Shown one piece after another: positions 15,554-24,263 of a stretch of 64,000 bases of DNA. The translations under genes were made by a program, and so were the position numbers. Within the stretch, counting starts at the first letter, position 1. The number at the start of each line of letters is the position of its first letter. Source of the DNA: Paenibacillus taichungensis (GTDB taxonomy: Bacteria; Bacillota; Bacilli; Paenibacillales; Paenibacillaceae); contig NZ_JABMCC010000100.1 of NCBI RefSeq assembly GCF_013359905.1, forward strand, positions 186,001-250,000, given 5' to 3'. The notes under the pieces were generated by a model, which made no database searches, was not told the origin of the DNA, and saw nothing but the letters and a program-made list of their open reading frames with translations.

Positions 15554-16393
15554 ATGGTTAATCAATGGGGGATTCAGAAATTTCGGACAGCATTGCTGTT
15601 CATTACTATGTTGGCGGTACTGGCGGGTTGCAGTTCAGGCAATGCATCGAATGAATCGGATTCCGCATCTGCGTCCGGTCAAGATAAAGTGAAGAAGATC
15701 ATAGTGGGTACAGGCACTCAATTCCCGAATGTTTGCTTTATTGATGAGAATGGCAAGCTGACGGGATACGATGTAGAACTGATCCGCGAGATTGATAAAC
15801 GATTGCCAGAATATGAATTCGAGTTCAGTACGATGGAATTCAAAAACCTGCTGCTCAGTCTTGAAACGAAGAAAATAGACCTGATCGCTCACCAGATGGA
15901 AGTGAATGAAGAGAGACAGGCCAAGTTCCTTTTTAATGATGAGGCATATAACATTTTTCCTAATAAAATCGTTGTGAGCGAGAAAAACCAGGATGTAAAA
16001 TCCATCGAGGATCTGAAAGGTAAAAAACTGATTGTTGGCGCTACGAGTAATGCAGCTGTACTGGCTGAGAAATGGAATGCAGCGAACGGGAACGCCATCG
16101 ACATTGTGTATTCCGGAGCAGGGGAAGATACGAATACCCAAATCAAAACAGGTCGGGTGGATGCAACCATCAGCACGCAGTTTGCCATCGATTATCAGAA
16201 TAAAGTGGTGGATGCACAGTTAAAGACTGTCGGAGAGGCTCTGTCCAACTCCAAAGTGTATTTCATTCTGAACAAGGATGAGGAAGAACTCAAAACGAAA
16301 ATTGATGAAGCGCTCAAATCAATCAAGGAAGATGGAACATTGAGCAAATTGAGCACAGAGTGGCTGGGAGCCGATTACACGGTTGAGGAATAG
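15554..16393 (+). CDS. tcyK: Amino acid (probably L-cystine) ABC transporter substrate-binding lipoprotein
   Basis: A 279-residue family-3 solute-binding lipoprotein: signal peptide with lipobox VLAGC (about residue 26), then the SBP_bac_3 core with GTGTQFPNVCFIDENGKLTGYDVEL and FKNLLLSLETKKIDLIAHQM. ATG 15554 is preceded by GGAGGAGATCGGGA. It heads a four-gene operon (receptor, two permeases, ATPase) whose layout and permease pair resemble B. subtilis TcyJKLMN. The symbol is by operon analogy; other polar amino acids or sulphur compounds remain possible. Confidence 0.75.
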   Translation: MVNQWGIQKFRTALLFITMLAVLAGCSSGNASNESDSASASGQDKVKKIIVGTGTQFPNVCFIDENGKLTGYDVELIREIDKRLPEYEFEFSTMEFKNLLLSLETKKIDLIAHQMEVNEERQAKFLFNDEAYNIFPNKIVVSEKNQDVKSIEDLKGKKLIVGATSNAAVLAEKWNAANGNAIDIVYSGAGEDTNTQIKTGRVDATISTQFAIDYQNKVVDAQLKTVGEALSNSKVYFILNKDEEELKTKIDEALKSIKEDGTLSKLSTEWLGADYTVEE

Positions 16394-16419
16394 TTCGTTG
16401 AGAAAGGTGAGCGACGGTT

Positions 16420-17163
16420 ATGGGTAAATCATTCGATCTGTCATTGGTTCTGGATTTCGTCCCTGAACTGCTGCGATATTTGCATATTACACTGATTGTA
16501 CTGGGTGGCTCCATTGTGCTCGGTCTGGTGGGCGGTGTGCTTCTGGCGGTTCCGAGGTTATACCGGATTCCGGTGCTGAGCCAGCTCGCGACCCTGTACG
16601 TCTCTTTCATGCGGGGCACACCGATTCTCATCAAGTTGTTTCTGGTCTACTACGGATTACCTGAATTGCTCAAGCCTATAGGAGTCGATCTGTCCAGGAC
16701 TGATCCGCTGGTATTTGTCATCGTGACTTATGCGTTAAGTGATGCAGCGTCCTTTGCGGAAATCTTTCGCGGAGCTGTGCGCAGTGTGGACAAGGGACAG
16801 ACGGAAGCAGCTTATGCAGCGGGCTTAACCACGTTTCAGTCGTTTCGGCGGATTGTGGTTCCGCAGGCACTCATTGTTGCTTTTCCGAATATGGCAAATA
16901 CGTTGATTGGCTCGTTAAAGGATACGTCACTTGCATTTTCGATTGGGGTTATGGATATGGTGGGCAGGGGGCAAACGCTGATCTCGGCTACATCGCATGC
17001 ACTTGAAGTGTATATCAGTCTGTCGGTTGTCTACTATGTTATTGTGCTGGTACTTGAAAAAGGATTTGCTGTCGCTGAACGCAGACTCCAGCGTCACGAA
17101 CGTAAGAAAGAAGTCCGTGGGCCAGCGGTAAGAGCTGAACGCCTGAAACGAATAGCGGGGTGA
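16420..17163 (+). CDS. tcyL: Amino acid ABC transporter permease, TcyL-like
   Basis: A 247-residue HisM-family permease with the conserved region YVSFMRGTPILIKLFLVYYGLPELL, the membrane segment containing SDAASFAEIFRGAVRSVDKGQTEAA, and the coupling loop GLTTFQSFRRIVVPQAL. It begins 26 bases after the receptor gene and ends 4 bases before the second permease gene. Heterodimer formation with that neighbour is expected. Substrate inferred from operon similarity. Confidence 0.82.
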   Translation: MGKSFDLSLVLDFVPELLRYLHITLIVLGGSIVLGLVGGVLLAVPRLYRIPVLSQLATLYVSFMRGTPILIKLFLVYYGLPELLKPIGVDLSRTDPLVFVIVTYALSDAASFAEIFRGAVRSVDKGQTEAAYAAGLTTFQSFRRIVVPQALIVAFPNMANTLIGSLKDTSLAFSIGVMDMVGRGQTLISATSHALEVYISLSVVYYVIVLVLEKGFAVAERRLQRHERKKEVRGPAVRAERLKRIAG

Positions 17164-17167
17164 GCGA

Positions 17168-17878
17168 ATGTCTATTGATTTCAACTTTATCTACACATCT
17201 TTTTTCCAGATTCTAAAGGCATTGCCATTGACACTCGTCATTACGATTGTACCGTTGATCGCAGGCTTTGGCGTTGGTCTGGTCACGGCTTTAATTCGAA
17301 TCTATAAAGTTCCCTGGGTCTACCGAATCGCTGATTTCTATGTCTCGTTTTTCCGGGGGACACCGATGCTGATGCACTTGTTTCTAATCTATTACGGGAT
17401 TCCGCTGATCATCGACAAGCTTGCAGCCCGGTACGGCTGGGCCTTTCAGTCGTCTTCCATTCCGATTCTGGTGTTTGTGCTATTCGCCTTCTCCTTAACT
17501 GCGGGAGCTTATATGTCTGAGATTATCCGTTCCGGCATTCTGGCGGTGGATACCGGGCAGATGGAAGCTGCACATGCCGTGGGCATGAGTACCTCCCAGG
17601 CGTTGAGACGCATTATTTTACCTCAGGCTGTTGGTGCGGTTCTACCGAATCTGTGCAGCATGTTTGTTGGTTTCCTGCATGGATCAACTCTTGCATTTAC
17701 CGTGTCACAGATGGATATTCTCGGCAAAGCGGATGTAGTGGCTTCAGTCAGTCTGAAATTCCTGGAGGCTTTCATTGCTGCCGCATTGATCTACTGGGGT
17801 CTGACGGTAATTGCCGAACGAATTACAGCTTTGCTGGAACGCAGAGTTGCCGTGTACAGCAAAGGAGGGGTGTCATGA
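17168..17878 (+). CDS. tcyM: Amino acid ABC transporter permease, TcyM-like
   Basis: Second permease of the pair, 236 residues, clearly paralogous to the preceding one ([45 protein letters not shown], and the coupling loop [16 protein letters not shown]). The stop codon overlaps the ATPase start (ATGA), so the two are translationally coupled. Its ribosome binding site is the GCGGGGTGAG at the end of the upstream gene. Confidence 0.82.
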   Translation: MSIDFNFIYTSFFQILKALPLTLVITIVPLIAGFGVGLVTALIRIYKVPWVYRIADFYVSFFRGTPMLMHLFLIYYGIPLIIDKLAARYGWAFQSSSIPILVFVLFAFSLTAGAYMSEIIRSGILAVDTGQMEAAHAVGMSTSQALRRIILPQAVGAVLPNLCSMFVGFLHGSTLAFTVSQMDILGKADVVASVSLKFLEAFIAAALIYWGLTVIAERITALLERRVAVYSKGGVS

Positions 17879-18627
17879 TATCACTGACGAATATACACAA
17901 ATCTTTTGGTCAGCAGGAAGTGTTGAAAGGTATTGATCTGACTGTGGAGCAGGGGGATGTTGTTGCCATTCTTGGACCGAGCGGATCCGGCAAAACGACA
18001 TTGCTGCGCTGTGTAAATTTTCTTGAACGTGCCGATGAGGGCAAGGTACAGATCAGCGGGTTAACCGTAGACTGTAAGCATGCCCGCAAACATGACATTG
18101 TGCAGTTGCGGCGAAAAACGGCAATGGTGTTCCAGCATTATAACCTGTTCAAACATAAAACGGTGCTGGATAACGTAACGGAAGGGTTAATCATTGCCCA
18201 GAAAATGTCCAAAGCAGATGCTCGTGAACGAGCCTTGCGTGTACTTGAACAAGTGGGTCTGTCCGCCAAAATTAATGAGTATCCCAGCATGCTGTCAGGT
18301 GGCCAACAGCAGCGGGTAGGCATTGCTCGGGCGCTGGCACTGAATCCAGAGGTAATTCTGTTCGATGAACCAACCTCTGCGCTTGATCCTGAACTTGTAG
18401 GTGAGGTGCTGTCGGTCATTCGATCGATTGCCCAGGAAGGCATCACCATGATTGTTGTCACCCATGAAATGGGTTTTGCCCGTGAGGTGGCAAATCGAGT
18501 TGTATTCATGGATGGGGGTTCCGTAGTGGAAGAAGGCACACCGGAGGAAGTGTTTGTGCGGCCCAAACAGGAACGTACCCGCCAATTCCTCAGTCGATAT
18601 TCTTCCGATTGGAGTTATGTCATCTGA
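17875..18627 (+). CDS. tcyN: Amino acid ABC transporter ATP-binding protein, TcyN-like
   Basis: ATPase of 250 residues with Walker [14 protein letters not shown]-loop VFQHYNLF, signature [15 protein letters not shown], Walker [15 protein letters not shown] and the switch histidine of VVTHEMGFA, all in normal order. I start at ATG 17875, which overlaps the previous stop and follows AAAGGAGGGG at 17861-17870; a frame extension further upstream lies inside tcyM and is ignored. The gene ends the operon and is followed by a hairpin terminator. Confidence 0.85.
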   Translation: MISLTNIHKSFGQQEVLKGIDLTVEQGDVVAILGPSGSGKTTLLRCVNFLERADEGKVQISGLTVDCKHARKHDIVQLRRKTAMVFQHYNLFKHKTVLDNVTEGLIIAQKMSKADARERALRVLEQVGLSAKINEYPSMLSGGQQQRVGIARALALNPEVILFDEPTSALDPELVGEVLSVIRSIAQEGITMIVVTHEMGFAREVANRVVFMDGGSVVEEGTPEEVFVRPKQERTRQFLSRYSSDWSYVI

Positions 18628-18659
18628 CGATATAGGCGCAAGCTGGAGTAACTGACGAT

Positions 18660-18709
18660 CCCGGCCCGGCATATGCTGTAGCAGGCAAATGCTGATAGGC
18701 CGGGTTTTT
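18660..18709 (+). terminator. Terminator of the amino acid transporter operon
   Basis: CCCGGCC at 18660-18666 pairs with GGCCGGG at 18698-18704 and is followed by five T residues. It separates the transporter from the spore-surface cluster that starts at 18749. Confidence 0.75.
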
Positions 18710-18748
18710 CTATGGGTGAAGCAGGCCGTGACGGTAAGGAGGAGGACC

Positions 18749-19036
18749 ATGCAGAGCAAAATCGATGAAATACTCACACATATTGCACATTCTCACCAGC
18801 AGGTTGCGCGTGTACTGGATGCCAAACGTCAAGTCGCTGTGCGCATGTCTGAAATCATCAATCATTTGCCGGATATCGAACCGGAGCTGGATGGCGTTGA
18901 CGGTCTGCTGGACAGCTCGGGACAAATCAACAAAAGCATCATCTCCTATTTGGGAGGCCTGGCAGACTTGGAAGAAGCCGTAGCCGAAACGCTGACCCAG
19001 GTGATGCGGGAAATGGCGGATCAAGAGGAAGAATAA
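18749..19036 (+). CDS. Small helical protein A of the putative spore-surface cluster
   Basis: A 95-residue, acidic, all-helical-looking protein. I start at ATG 18749, directly behind AAGGAGGAGGACC; a longer frame upstream runs through the terminator. Its N-terminal part, THIAHSHQQVARVLDA, is nearly the same as a segment of the third small protein (SIAHSQQALARILDS at 19395-19694), so these genes are paralogues. No family name is known to me. The position directly before a basic protein and CgeB-like glycosyltransferases suggests a structural or acceptor role on the spore surface, which is inference. Confidence 0.75.
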   Translation: MQSKIDEILTHIAHSHQQVARVLDAKRQVAVRMSEIINHLPDIEPELDGVDGLLDSSGQINKSIISYLGGLADLEEAVAETLTQVMREMADQEEE

Positions 19037-19053
19037 GCCCGGAAGGCGGGTGA

Positions 19054-19398
19054 ATGGACATGAGCAGAGAACAAAGTCTCATACTGATGCTGGACGCAGC
19101 AGCCAAGATGCAGTGGAATATTGCCCTGATTTTGGAGGCCAAGGCGATTGAAGCCGAGAAGGTAAGGAACTGGGCGTTAAATCATTTGAATGGTGAGGCT
19201 TTTCTGACGCATAGCGATCAGGTGGCAGAGCCACTCAAAATGCATGATCAGCTGGTGGAAATACTGGAAGGATTGACCCGAATGGAAACCGGATTATGCA
19301 ACAACCTGAAGGCCATCATGGTACAGAACGATAGTGAAGAAGGCGGCATGGACGGTGGCATGTTTGGCGGTATGGATATGGGGGATCTCGGAAAATGA
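19054..19398 (+). CDS. Small helical protein B with Met/Gly-rich acidic tail
   Basis: A 114-residue protein. The core (MLDAAAKMQWNIALILEAKA, later LVEILEGLTRMETGL) is helical and aligns loosely with its neighbours A and C. The C terminus switches to a flexible Gly/Met/Asp sequence (EGGMDGGMFGGMDMGDLGK). GGAAGGCGGGTGA precedes ATG 19054; a second ATG at 19060 is also possible. The stop overlaps the next start (ATGA). Function unknown. Confidence 0.72.
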   Translation: MDMSREQSLILMLDAAAKMQWNIALILEAKAIEAEKVRNWALNHLNGEAFLTHSDQVAEPLKMHDQLVEILEGLTRMETGLCNNLKAIMVQNDSEEGGMDGGMFGGMDMGDLGK

Positions 19399-19694
19399 GT
19401 CTGTTGCGGCGTGAGCAGGAAGCGAAACTGTCCCTCATTGAGTCCATTGCACACAGTCAGCAGGCGCTCGCCCGCATTCTGGACAGTGTGGCCAGCGTGT
19501 CTGCCCACTCGGAAGTATCCGCCCGCAGTCTGGCCGAGAACATTCGTTTGCTGAGCCGTTATCAAGAAGAGATGTCCCGGATGGTTACGGGGATTCAATT
19601 GGCCCGAATCCAGCATGGGGAGCCTGGTGTGCCATGGCTCAAAGACCCTGGATATGCGATACGCATGGTCCGGAACATACAGGAGGAATGTTGA
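19395..19694 (+). CDS. Small helical protein C
   Basis: A 99-residue protein starting within the stop codon of protein B. It carries SIAHSQQALARILDS, matching protein A, and a Ser-rich helical middle. The C-terminal part ends in GVPWLKDPGYAIRMVRNIQEEC with a final cysteine. With A and B it forms a tandem family of small proteins encoded ahead of the basic protein. No known domain recognised. Confidence 0.72.
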   Translation: MSLLRREQEAKLSLIESIAHSQQALARILDSVASVSAHSEVSARSLAENIRLLSRYQEEMSRMVTGIQLARIQHGEPGVPWLKDPGYAIRMVRNIQEEC

Positions 19695-19695
19695 C

Positions 19696-20037
19696 ATGTT
19701 AAAGAAGAAAAAAATACGTCTGAGAACCAAAAGAGCTCTGCTTGCTCGCGGGGCCCGTCTGCGTAAAATCCGTAAACTACGTGCGGTCAAAGGCAAACGT
19801 GTACTGCACAAACGTACCCTCAAAGGACGCAGTGCGTGGCTCAAAAAAAAGAAACGTGCGGTACGACGGCACCGGAGTGTGAAGCCGGCGCAACCGTTCG
19901 TCCCGGCTACCCCTACCGATCCGAACCCGGACAGCGCGTACAGCCAGGGGTACAACGAGGCGTACAACGAGGGATTCAACGCGGGTTTCGCCAAGGGATT
20001 CGAGGACGGACATCAGTTGGCTTACAAAGCACAGTAA
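19696..20037 (+). CDS. Highly basic protein with C-terminal glycine/aromatic four-residue repeats
   Basis: A 113-residue protein with two parts. Residues 1 to about 65 are extremely rich in Lys and Arg (LKKKKIRLRTKRALL at the start). After a Pro/Thr/Asp linker the C terminus has about eight four-residue units of the form (G/A)(Y/F)xx, for example AYSQ, GYNE, GFNA and GFAK. AGGAGGAATGTTGAC precedes the ATG at 19696. The basic half recalls spore-coat or DNA-compacting proteins, and the repeat recalls GxxxG helix-packing motifs. The next two genes encode glycosyltransferases with similar repeats. Function unknown; a scaffold or glycan anchor is inferred. Confidence 0.75.
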   Translation: MLKKKKIRLRTKRALLARGARLRKIRKLRAVKGKRVLHKRTLKGRSAWLKKKKRAVRRHRSVKPAQPFVPATPTDPNPDSAYSQGYNEAYNEGFNAGFAKGFEDGHQLAYKAQ

Positions 20038-20094
20038 CAGAGTAGGTGTGCATTTTCGGATGACTATAGATGCATGTCCAGTGTATGACGATTG

Positions 20095-20118
20095 CCCGGG
20101 GGGACGGATCCCTCCGGG
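20095..20118 (+). other. Intercistronic hairpin
   Basis: CCCGGGGGGA pairs with TCCCTCCGGG (one G-U) around a 4-base loop in the 258-base gap between the basic-protein gene and the first CgeB-like gene. The downstream T content is poor (TTATTTG), so it may be a weak terminator or an mRNA-stabilising hairpin. No gene is evident in the gap. Confidence 0.5.
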
Positions 20119-20295
20119 TTATTTGTATCGCCGCAAAAGCGGACATGCCCGTGCAGGCGGATGTGGAGGGCAGACGCCAATTTTGCGCCTTGCAGGACAC
20201 CCGTCCATGATGCATCTGACCCCGGGGCATATCCTTTAGAGGGAACACCAATCTCGGGGAGAATCTGAAAGTGGGATCTCCTGAAGGAAGACAGG

Positions 20296-21390
20296 GTGAA
20301 GGATGTGGCAAAACGACGACACCGGCCGCCTACAGAAGCGGAGACGGCTTACCGTGGCGGATATGCAGAAGGCCGCAGATTTGGCGGCTGTCAGGCCATG
20401 ATGGAGCGAGTGCAGATGTTTGAGCCGACCGTGCGGAATATGAAAGTGCTGTACATTCCGCAAGGATTCGATGCCATCGATGAAGGCGTCATTGGAGCCT
20501 TGCAGCAATCTGTTCGTGAATGTGTTGTCGGATCGCCGGCAAACATGCTGCAGGAAGCCAGCCAGCACAGGCCCGATCTGGTGCTGGTCATGAATGGACT
20601 ACACGTATTTCCCCCCGATCATCTGGAACAGGTGAATGGCATAAGGGGACTGGGAATTCGAACAGCAGTATGGTTTGTGGATGACCCTTATTTTACCGAA
20701 GATACGACAAGCATTTGCCAGCATTATGATGTTGTGTTCACGCATGAGGAAGCGGCTGTGCCGTTCTATACTGCACATGGAGCGGGTCGGGTGGTCTATA
20801 TGCCGCTGGCAGTGAACCCGGGGATGTTTCAGCCAAGGCGTACGGGGCCGCAGCATCAGTATGACATTTGTTTTATCGGTACCGGATTCTGGAATCGGAT
20901 TGCACTGTTCGACGAGCTGGCTCCTTTTCTGGCGGACAAAAAGGTATTCATTGCCGGCAGTCAGTGGAACCGGCTGAAACGCTTCGACATCATGGGCCAA
21001 TTTATCCATGAGGGTTGGATTGATCCGGGAGCAACAGTGGATTATTACAATGGCGCCAAAATCGTGATTAACGTTCACCGGACTTGTGAGAATGGGGAAG
21101 ACAATCGCAATACGCATCATCTTCAAGGTCATTCCATTAATCCGCGGACGTATGAGATCAGCGCCTGTGGCACGATGCAGATAACGGATGCACGCAATGA
21201 TCTGCCACGCTACTACCGGCCTGGATATGACATCGAGACCTTTACAACCGCGGCTGAACTTCAGCGCAAAATCAAATATTATCTGCACCATGAAGAGGAA
21301 CGGCGAGCCCTAGCTTGGCGTGGGCTGCTTACCACACTGAACCAGCATACGTTCACTCGTCGTATTGCTCAGCTGCTGGAACACGTGTAA
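20296..21390 (+). CDS. CgeB-family glycosyltransferase 1
   Basis: A 364-residue cytoplasmic glycosyltransferase of the spore maturation CgeB family (B. subtilis CgeB acts in the outermost spore layer). Family features: VLYIPQGFDAIDEGV near the start, AVWFVDDPYF, YDVVFTHEEAAVPFY, CFIGTGFWNRI, and a C-terminal NPRTYEISACGTMQITDARNDL segment typical of the nucleotide-sugar side. The N terminus has basic residues then the four-residue units AYRG, GYAE and GRRF. GTG 20296 is used, behind GAAGGAAGACAG. It is paralogous to the next gene. Confidence 0.85.
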   Translation: MKDVAKRRHRPPTEAETAYRGGYAEGRRFGGCQAMMERVQMFEPTVRNMKVLYIPQGFDAIDEGVIGALQQSVRECVVGSPANMLQEASQHRPDLVLVMNGLHVFPPDHLEQVNGIRGLGIRTAVWFVDDPYFTEDTTSICQHYDVVFTHEEAAVPFYTAHGAGRVVYMPLAVNPGMFQPRRTGPQHQYDICFIGTGFWNRIALFDELAPFLADKKVFIAGSQWNRLKRFDIMGQFIHEGWIDPGATVDYYNGAKIVINVHRTCENGEDNRNTHHLQGHSINPRTYEISACGTMQITDARNDLPRYYRPGYDIETFTTAAELQRKIKYYLHHEEERRALAWRGLLTTLNQHTFTRRIAQLLEHV

Positions 21391-21453
21391 ATCACTTTCT
21401 GCAGAACAGCAAGAGTTAGAGAATCCTATCCCAAAAATAAAAGGAGTGGCGGT

Positions 21454-22593
21454 ATGTCTCTCAAACACCGTAAAACGAGAAAGTCTCATGCACCAGTGCT
21501 CAGTCTGGCTGACCAAGCACGCAAAAACGGGCAACATGCCGGATATGATGCGGGTAAGGAAGAAGGATATCTTCGCGGCCGTGCCAACTATATAGTCAAT
21601 TGTGCACAGGAACCATTGCCTTTTCGACAGATCCACGTCCTGTACGTATCTTCAGGTAAAGGTTTCCCGTACTCTCCACTGGATGAGGCAATCATGGCCA
21701 CATTACAGGGCATGGTTGCTCAGGTAACTCTTTCCGATCCACGCCAGCCTGTATCGGAAATTGCATTGCAAACCCGGCCTGATCTTGTGCTTGTGTTGGA
21801 TGGCATGGATATTCCAATGGAGCATCTGGATGCAATTCGGCAAGCAGGCATTCGGACGGCGATCTGGCTTACCGATGATCCGTACTATACGGATATGACG
21901 CTTGAGACAGTGCAGCATTTCGACCATGTGTTCACCTTGGAACTGAACTGTGTGGATCTGTATCGGCAGAATGGTTGCCCTTCAGTACACTACCTGCCGT
22001 TTGCTGCCTTTACCAACCACTACTTCCCAATTACAACGCCGTCTTCACTCCACCGGGAAGTCAGCTTTATCGGTTCGGCTTACTGGAACCGGGTGTATTT
22101 CTTTAATCCGATCATGGCACAGCTGATGTCACACAATACTGTGTTTAATGGCATCTGGTGGGACCGTCTGCCTGATTATGCTGCTTACGGTGAGAAGATT
22201 GAATTGGGTCGCTGGATGAGTCCTCAGGAAACGAACGATGTTTATAACGGTACCAAAATTGTCATCAACCTTCACCGTTCCCACGAAGACGATTCCGTCA
22301 ATAACAACCATGTTAAAATTCCACCAGCCTCTCCGAATCCGAGAACATTTGAAATTGCGGCTTCCACGACCCTTCAATTGACCGATGCACGGGATGATCT
22401 GGCACGTTTCTATAAACCAGGTGTAGAGATCGAGACCTACTCTTCCCCTCAGGAGCTGCTTGATAAGGTTGAATACTATCTCACTCATGAGAAAGAGCGC
22501 CGTGAGATTGCACTTCGAGGGCTGGAACGGACATTAAAGGATCACACGTATGGAAAAAGAATCAACGAACTGCTGAGTATTATATTCCCTTAA
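21454..22593 (+). CDS. CgeB-family glycosyltransferase 2
   Basis: A 379-residue paralogue of the previous protein (VLYVSSGKGFPY, AIWLTDDPYYTD, FDHVFTLELNCVDLY, SFIGSAYWNRVYF, NPRTFEIAASTTLQLTDARDDL). Its N terminus is also basic (LKHRKTRKSH) and then has GQHA, GYDA, GKEE and GYLR units with a glycine every fourth residue. AAAGGAGTGGCGGT precedes ATG 21454. Donor and acceptor are unknown; the cluster makes deoxy-amino sugars that may be the donors. Confidence 0.85.
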   Translation: MSLKHRKTRKSHAPVLSLADQARKNGQHAGYDAGKEEGYLRGRANYIVNCAQEPLPFRQIHVLYVSSGKGFPYSPLDEAIMATLQGMVAQVTLSDPRQPVSEIALQTRPDLVLVLDGMDIPMEHLDAIRQAGIRTAIWLTDDPYYTDMTLETVQHFDHVFTLELNCVDLYRQNGCPSVHYLPFAAFTNHYFPITTPSSLHREVSFIGSAYWNRVYFFNPIMAQLMSHNTVFNGIWWDRLPDYAAYGEKIELGRWMSPQETNDVYNGTKIVINLHRSHEDDSVNNNHVKIPPASPNPRTFEIAASTTLQLTDARDDLARFYKPGVEIETYSSPQELLDKVEYYLTHEKERREIALRGLERTLKDHTYGKRINELLSIIFP

Positions 22594-22653
22594 TCCTGTC
22601 CGGAAGGAGGTGTGCACAGAACCCTGACATTCGTATTCAGGGTCCGTGCAGCC

Positions 22654-24249
22654 ATGGCGACTAAACCCAAACTCATGTTGTTTTCCCATGTGTGCAACAC
22701 CCGCAGCATTACGGGGGCGGAGAAGCTGCTGCTTCATTTTATGAGGGAAATGGGTACCATCTTCGATTGTGTACTTGTCGTGCCTCAGGAAGGTAAGCTC
22801 GCCGGATTTGCGCGGAGGTTCGGTATTCAGGTCAAAATATGTTTCCTGCCGATGCTTCACGGTGTGTACACACCTTACCGGGGAATCGCAACGGATGCAG
22901 AACAGCTTCGCCAATCACCAGCCTATCAGGATGTGGTCTCCCTTATCCGGGAGACTGCGCCTGAACTGGTGTTAACGAATACCTGTGTCAACGTGATGCC
23001 AGCTGTAGCAGCAAAGTCTCTGCAAATTCCGGTTATCTGGAAGATTACCGAAATTATTCAGGAGAATGAACATACAAACGAGGCTGTACAGATGATTGGT
23101 CGTTACTCGGATTGGATCATAGGCATTTCCGAAACGGCGATAACCCCATTCAAACAAGCGGGCATGAGCGAAAAACTCACCGTGATTTCCCCAACCTGTG
23201 ATCCGTCTCTGCCAGCTCCAGATCGATGGGTGCACTTAAGAGAACGCAAACGCAAAGAGCTTGGTTTCAAGCCATCACAGATCTGCATTGGTTACATCTC
23301 TTCCTTTATATATGATGCCAAAGGTCTGAAACCTTTTGTGGATATGGCTCTGCAATTGTGCGAAACCCATCCACGCTGCCGATTCTGGATCATTGGTACA
23401 TCAGCGGACAAAAAGTACTATGACGAATGTGTATCACGGGTGAAAAAATCCGGCTATTATCGGAGATTTACCTTTACGCCGTTTGAAGAGAACGTATCAC
23501 TGGCCTATACGGCTATGGATATCGTTGTTATCCCGAGTATGGTCAAAGAAGGATTCGGAATGACCGCGCTGGAGGGGCTTTATTTTGCCAAACCGGTTAT
23601 CGCATTTGCCCAGGGCGGATTGAAGGAATTGCTGGAATCGGTAGGCAGTGGTGCATTTCTGGCTCCGCCGGGTGATACTCAAGCGCTGTTCACGCTGGCC
23701 ACAACGTTGTTGAATGATCCTGAACTGGCTTCCGACACCGGATGGCGCAATCGGACAGAAGCGGAAAAGCTCTATGGTATTGAAACCTACAGGGCAAAGT
23801 TGCATACGATGGTGACACAGTGGTTAACGCGTTTTCCCGGATGGTTTCCGTATATTCAGCCTCCGAATGGTCCAGTGTACGCATGGGGCGAGGGGCAATT
23901 GCGAACCGTGCTGGTTCTGGAACCAGCTACAGTTCGGGCACTTTTATTTCCACTGAATGTGATCCAGACGTTGCCGCTCTCACCGTTACCTCCGCTTGCG
24001 ATAGGTCAACTTGTCCATGAAGCAACAGACACCCGATCAAACGGCAGAACGGGACGGAGCCGTCACCAGCGATTATCCCATCGCAGTGGGGTTCATGACA
24101 GAACGAAACGGGTGACGGGAACAGGTAGAAGGAAGCTGAAGACGCGTAAAAAGAAACGTGTACGCGTGGGGCAACCGACTGCTCGCAAACGTGCTCCTGG
24201 CAAAGCCAGACGAAGCCGGGTACGCCGGAGAGTATCCAATAGACGATGA
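22654..24249 (+). CDS. GT4-family glycosyltransferase with a long Arg/Lys-rich C-terminal tail
   Basis: A GT-B fold glycosyltransferase of about 531 residues. The N-terminal domain has LFSHVCNTRSITGAEKLLL; the C-terminal domain has IGYISSFIYDAKGL, the E-x7-E-like segment PSMVKEGFGMTALEGLYFAKP and AFAQGGLKEL. After about residue 455 it continues into a strongly basic tail (RKLKTRKKKRVRVG near 24130-24170) ending in NRR. ATG 22654 fits the usual family start, but the best ribosome binding site (AGGAGG, 22605-22610) is 43 bases upstream, with a 7-base-pair hairpin between; GTG 22612 is the alternative. The stop lies 14 bases before the epimerase start. Confidence 0.8.
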   Translation: MATKPKLMLFSHVCNTRSITGAEKLLLHFMREMGTIFDCVLVVPQEGKLAGFARRFGIQVKICFLPMLHGVYTPYRGIATDAEQLRQSPAYQDVVSLIRETAPELVLTNTCVNVMPAVAAKSLQIPVIWKITEIIQENEHTNEAVQMIGRYSDWIIGISETAITPFKQAGMSEKLTVISPTCDPSLPAPDRWVHLRERKRKELGFKPSQICIGYISSFIYDAKGLKPFVDMALQLCETHPRCRFWIIGTSADKKYYDECVSRVKKSGYYRRFTFTPFEENVSLAYTAMDIVVIPSMVKEGFGMTALEGLYFAKPVIAFAQGGLKELLESVGSGAFLAPPGDTQALFTLATTLLNDPELASDTGWRNRTEAEKLYGIETYRAKLHTMVTQWLTRFPGWFPYIQPPNGPVYAWGEGQLRTVLVLEPATVRALLFPLNVIQTLPLSPLPPLAIGQLVHEATDTRSNGRTGRSRHQRLSHRSGVHDRTKRVTGTGRRKLKTRKKKRVRVGQPTARKRAPGKARRSRVRRRVSNRR

Positions 24250-24263
24250 AGGCAGGGATTACG

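Noticed and set aside
17653..17874. N-terminal extension of the TcyN-like ATPase
   Set aside because: The extension lies within the permease gene in another frame; the ABC domain starts at ATG 17875 behind AAAGGAGGGG.
20048..20239. 63-codon plus-strand ORF in the gap before the first CgeB-like gene
   Set aside because: It has no ribosome binding site, spans a GC-rich hairpin, and its composition is not protein-like compared with its neighbours.
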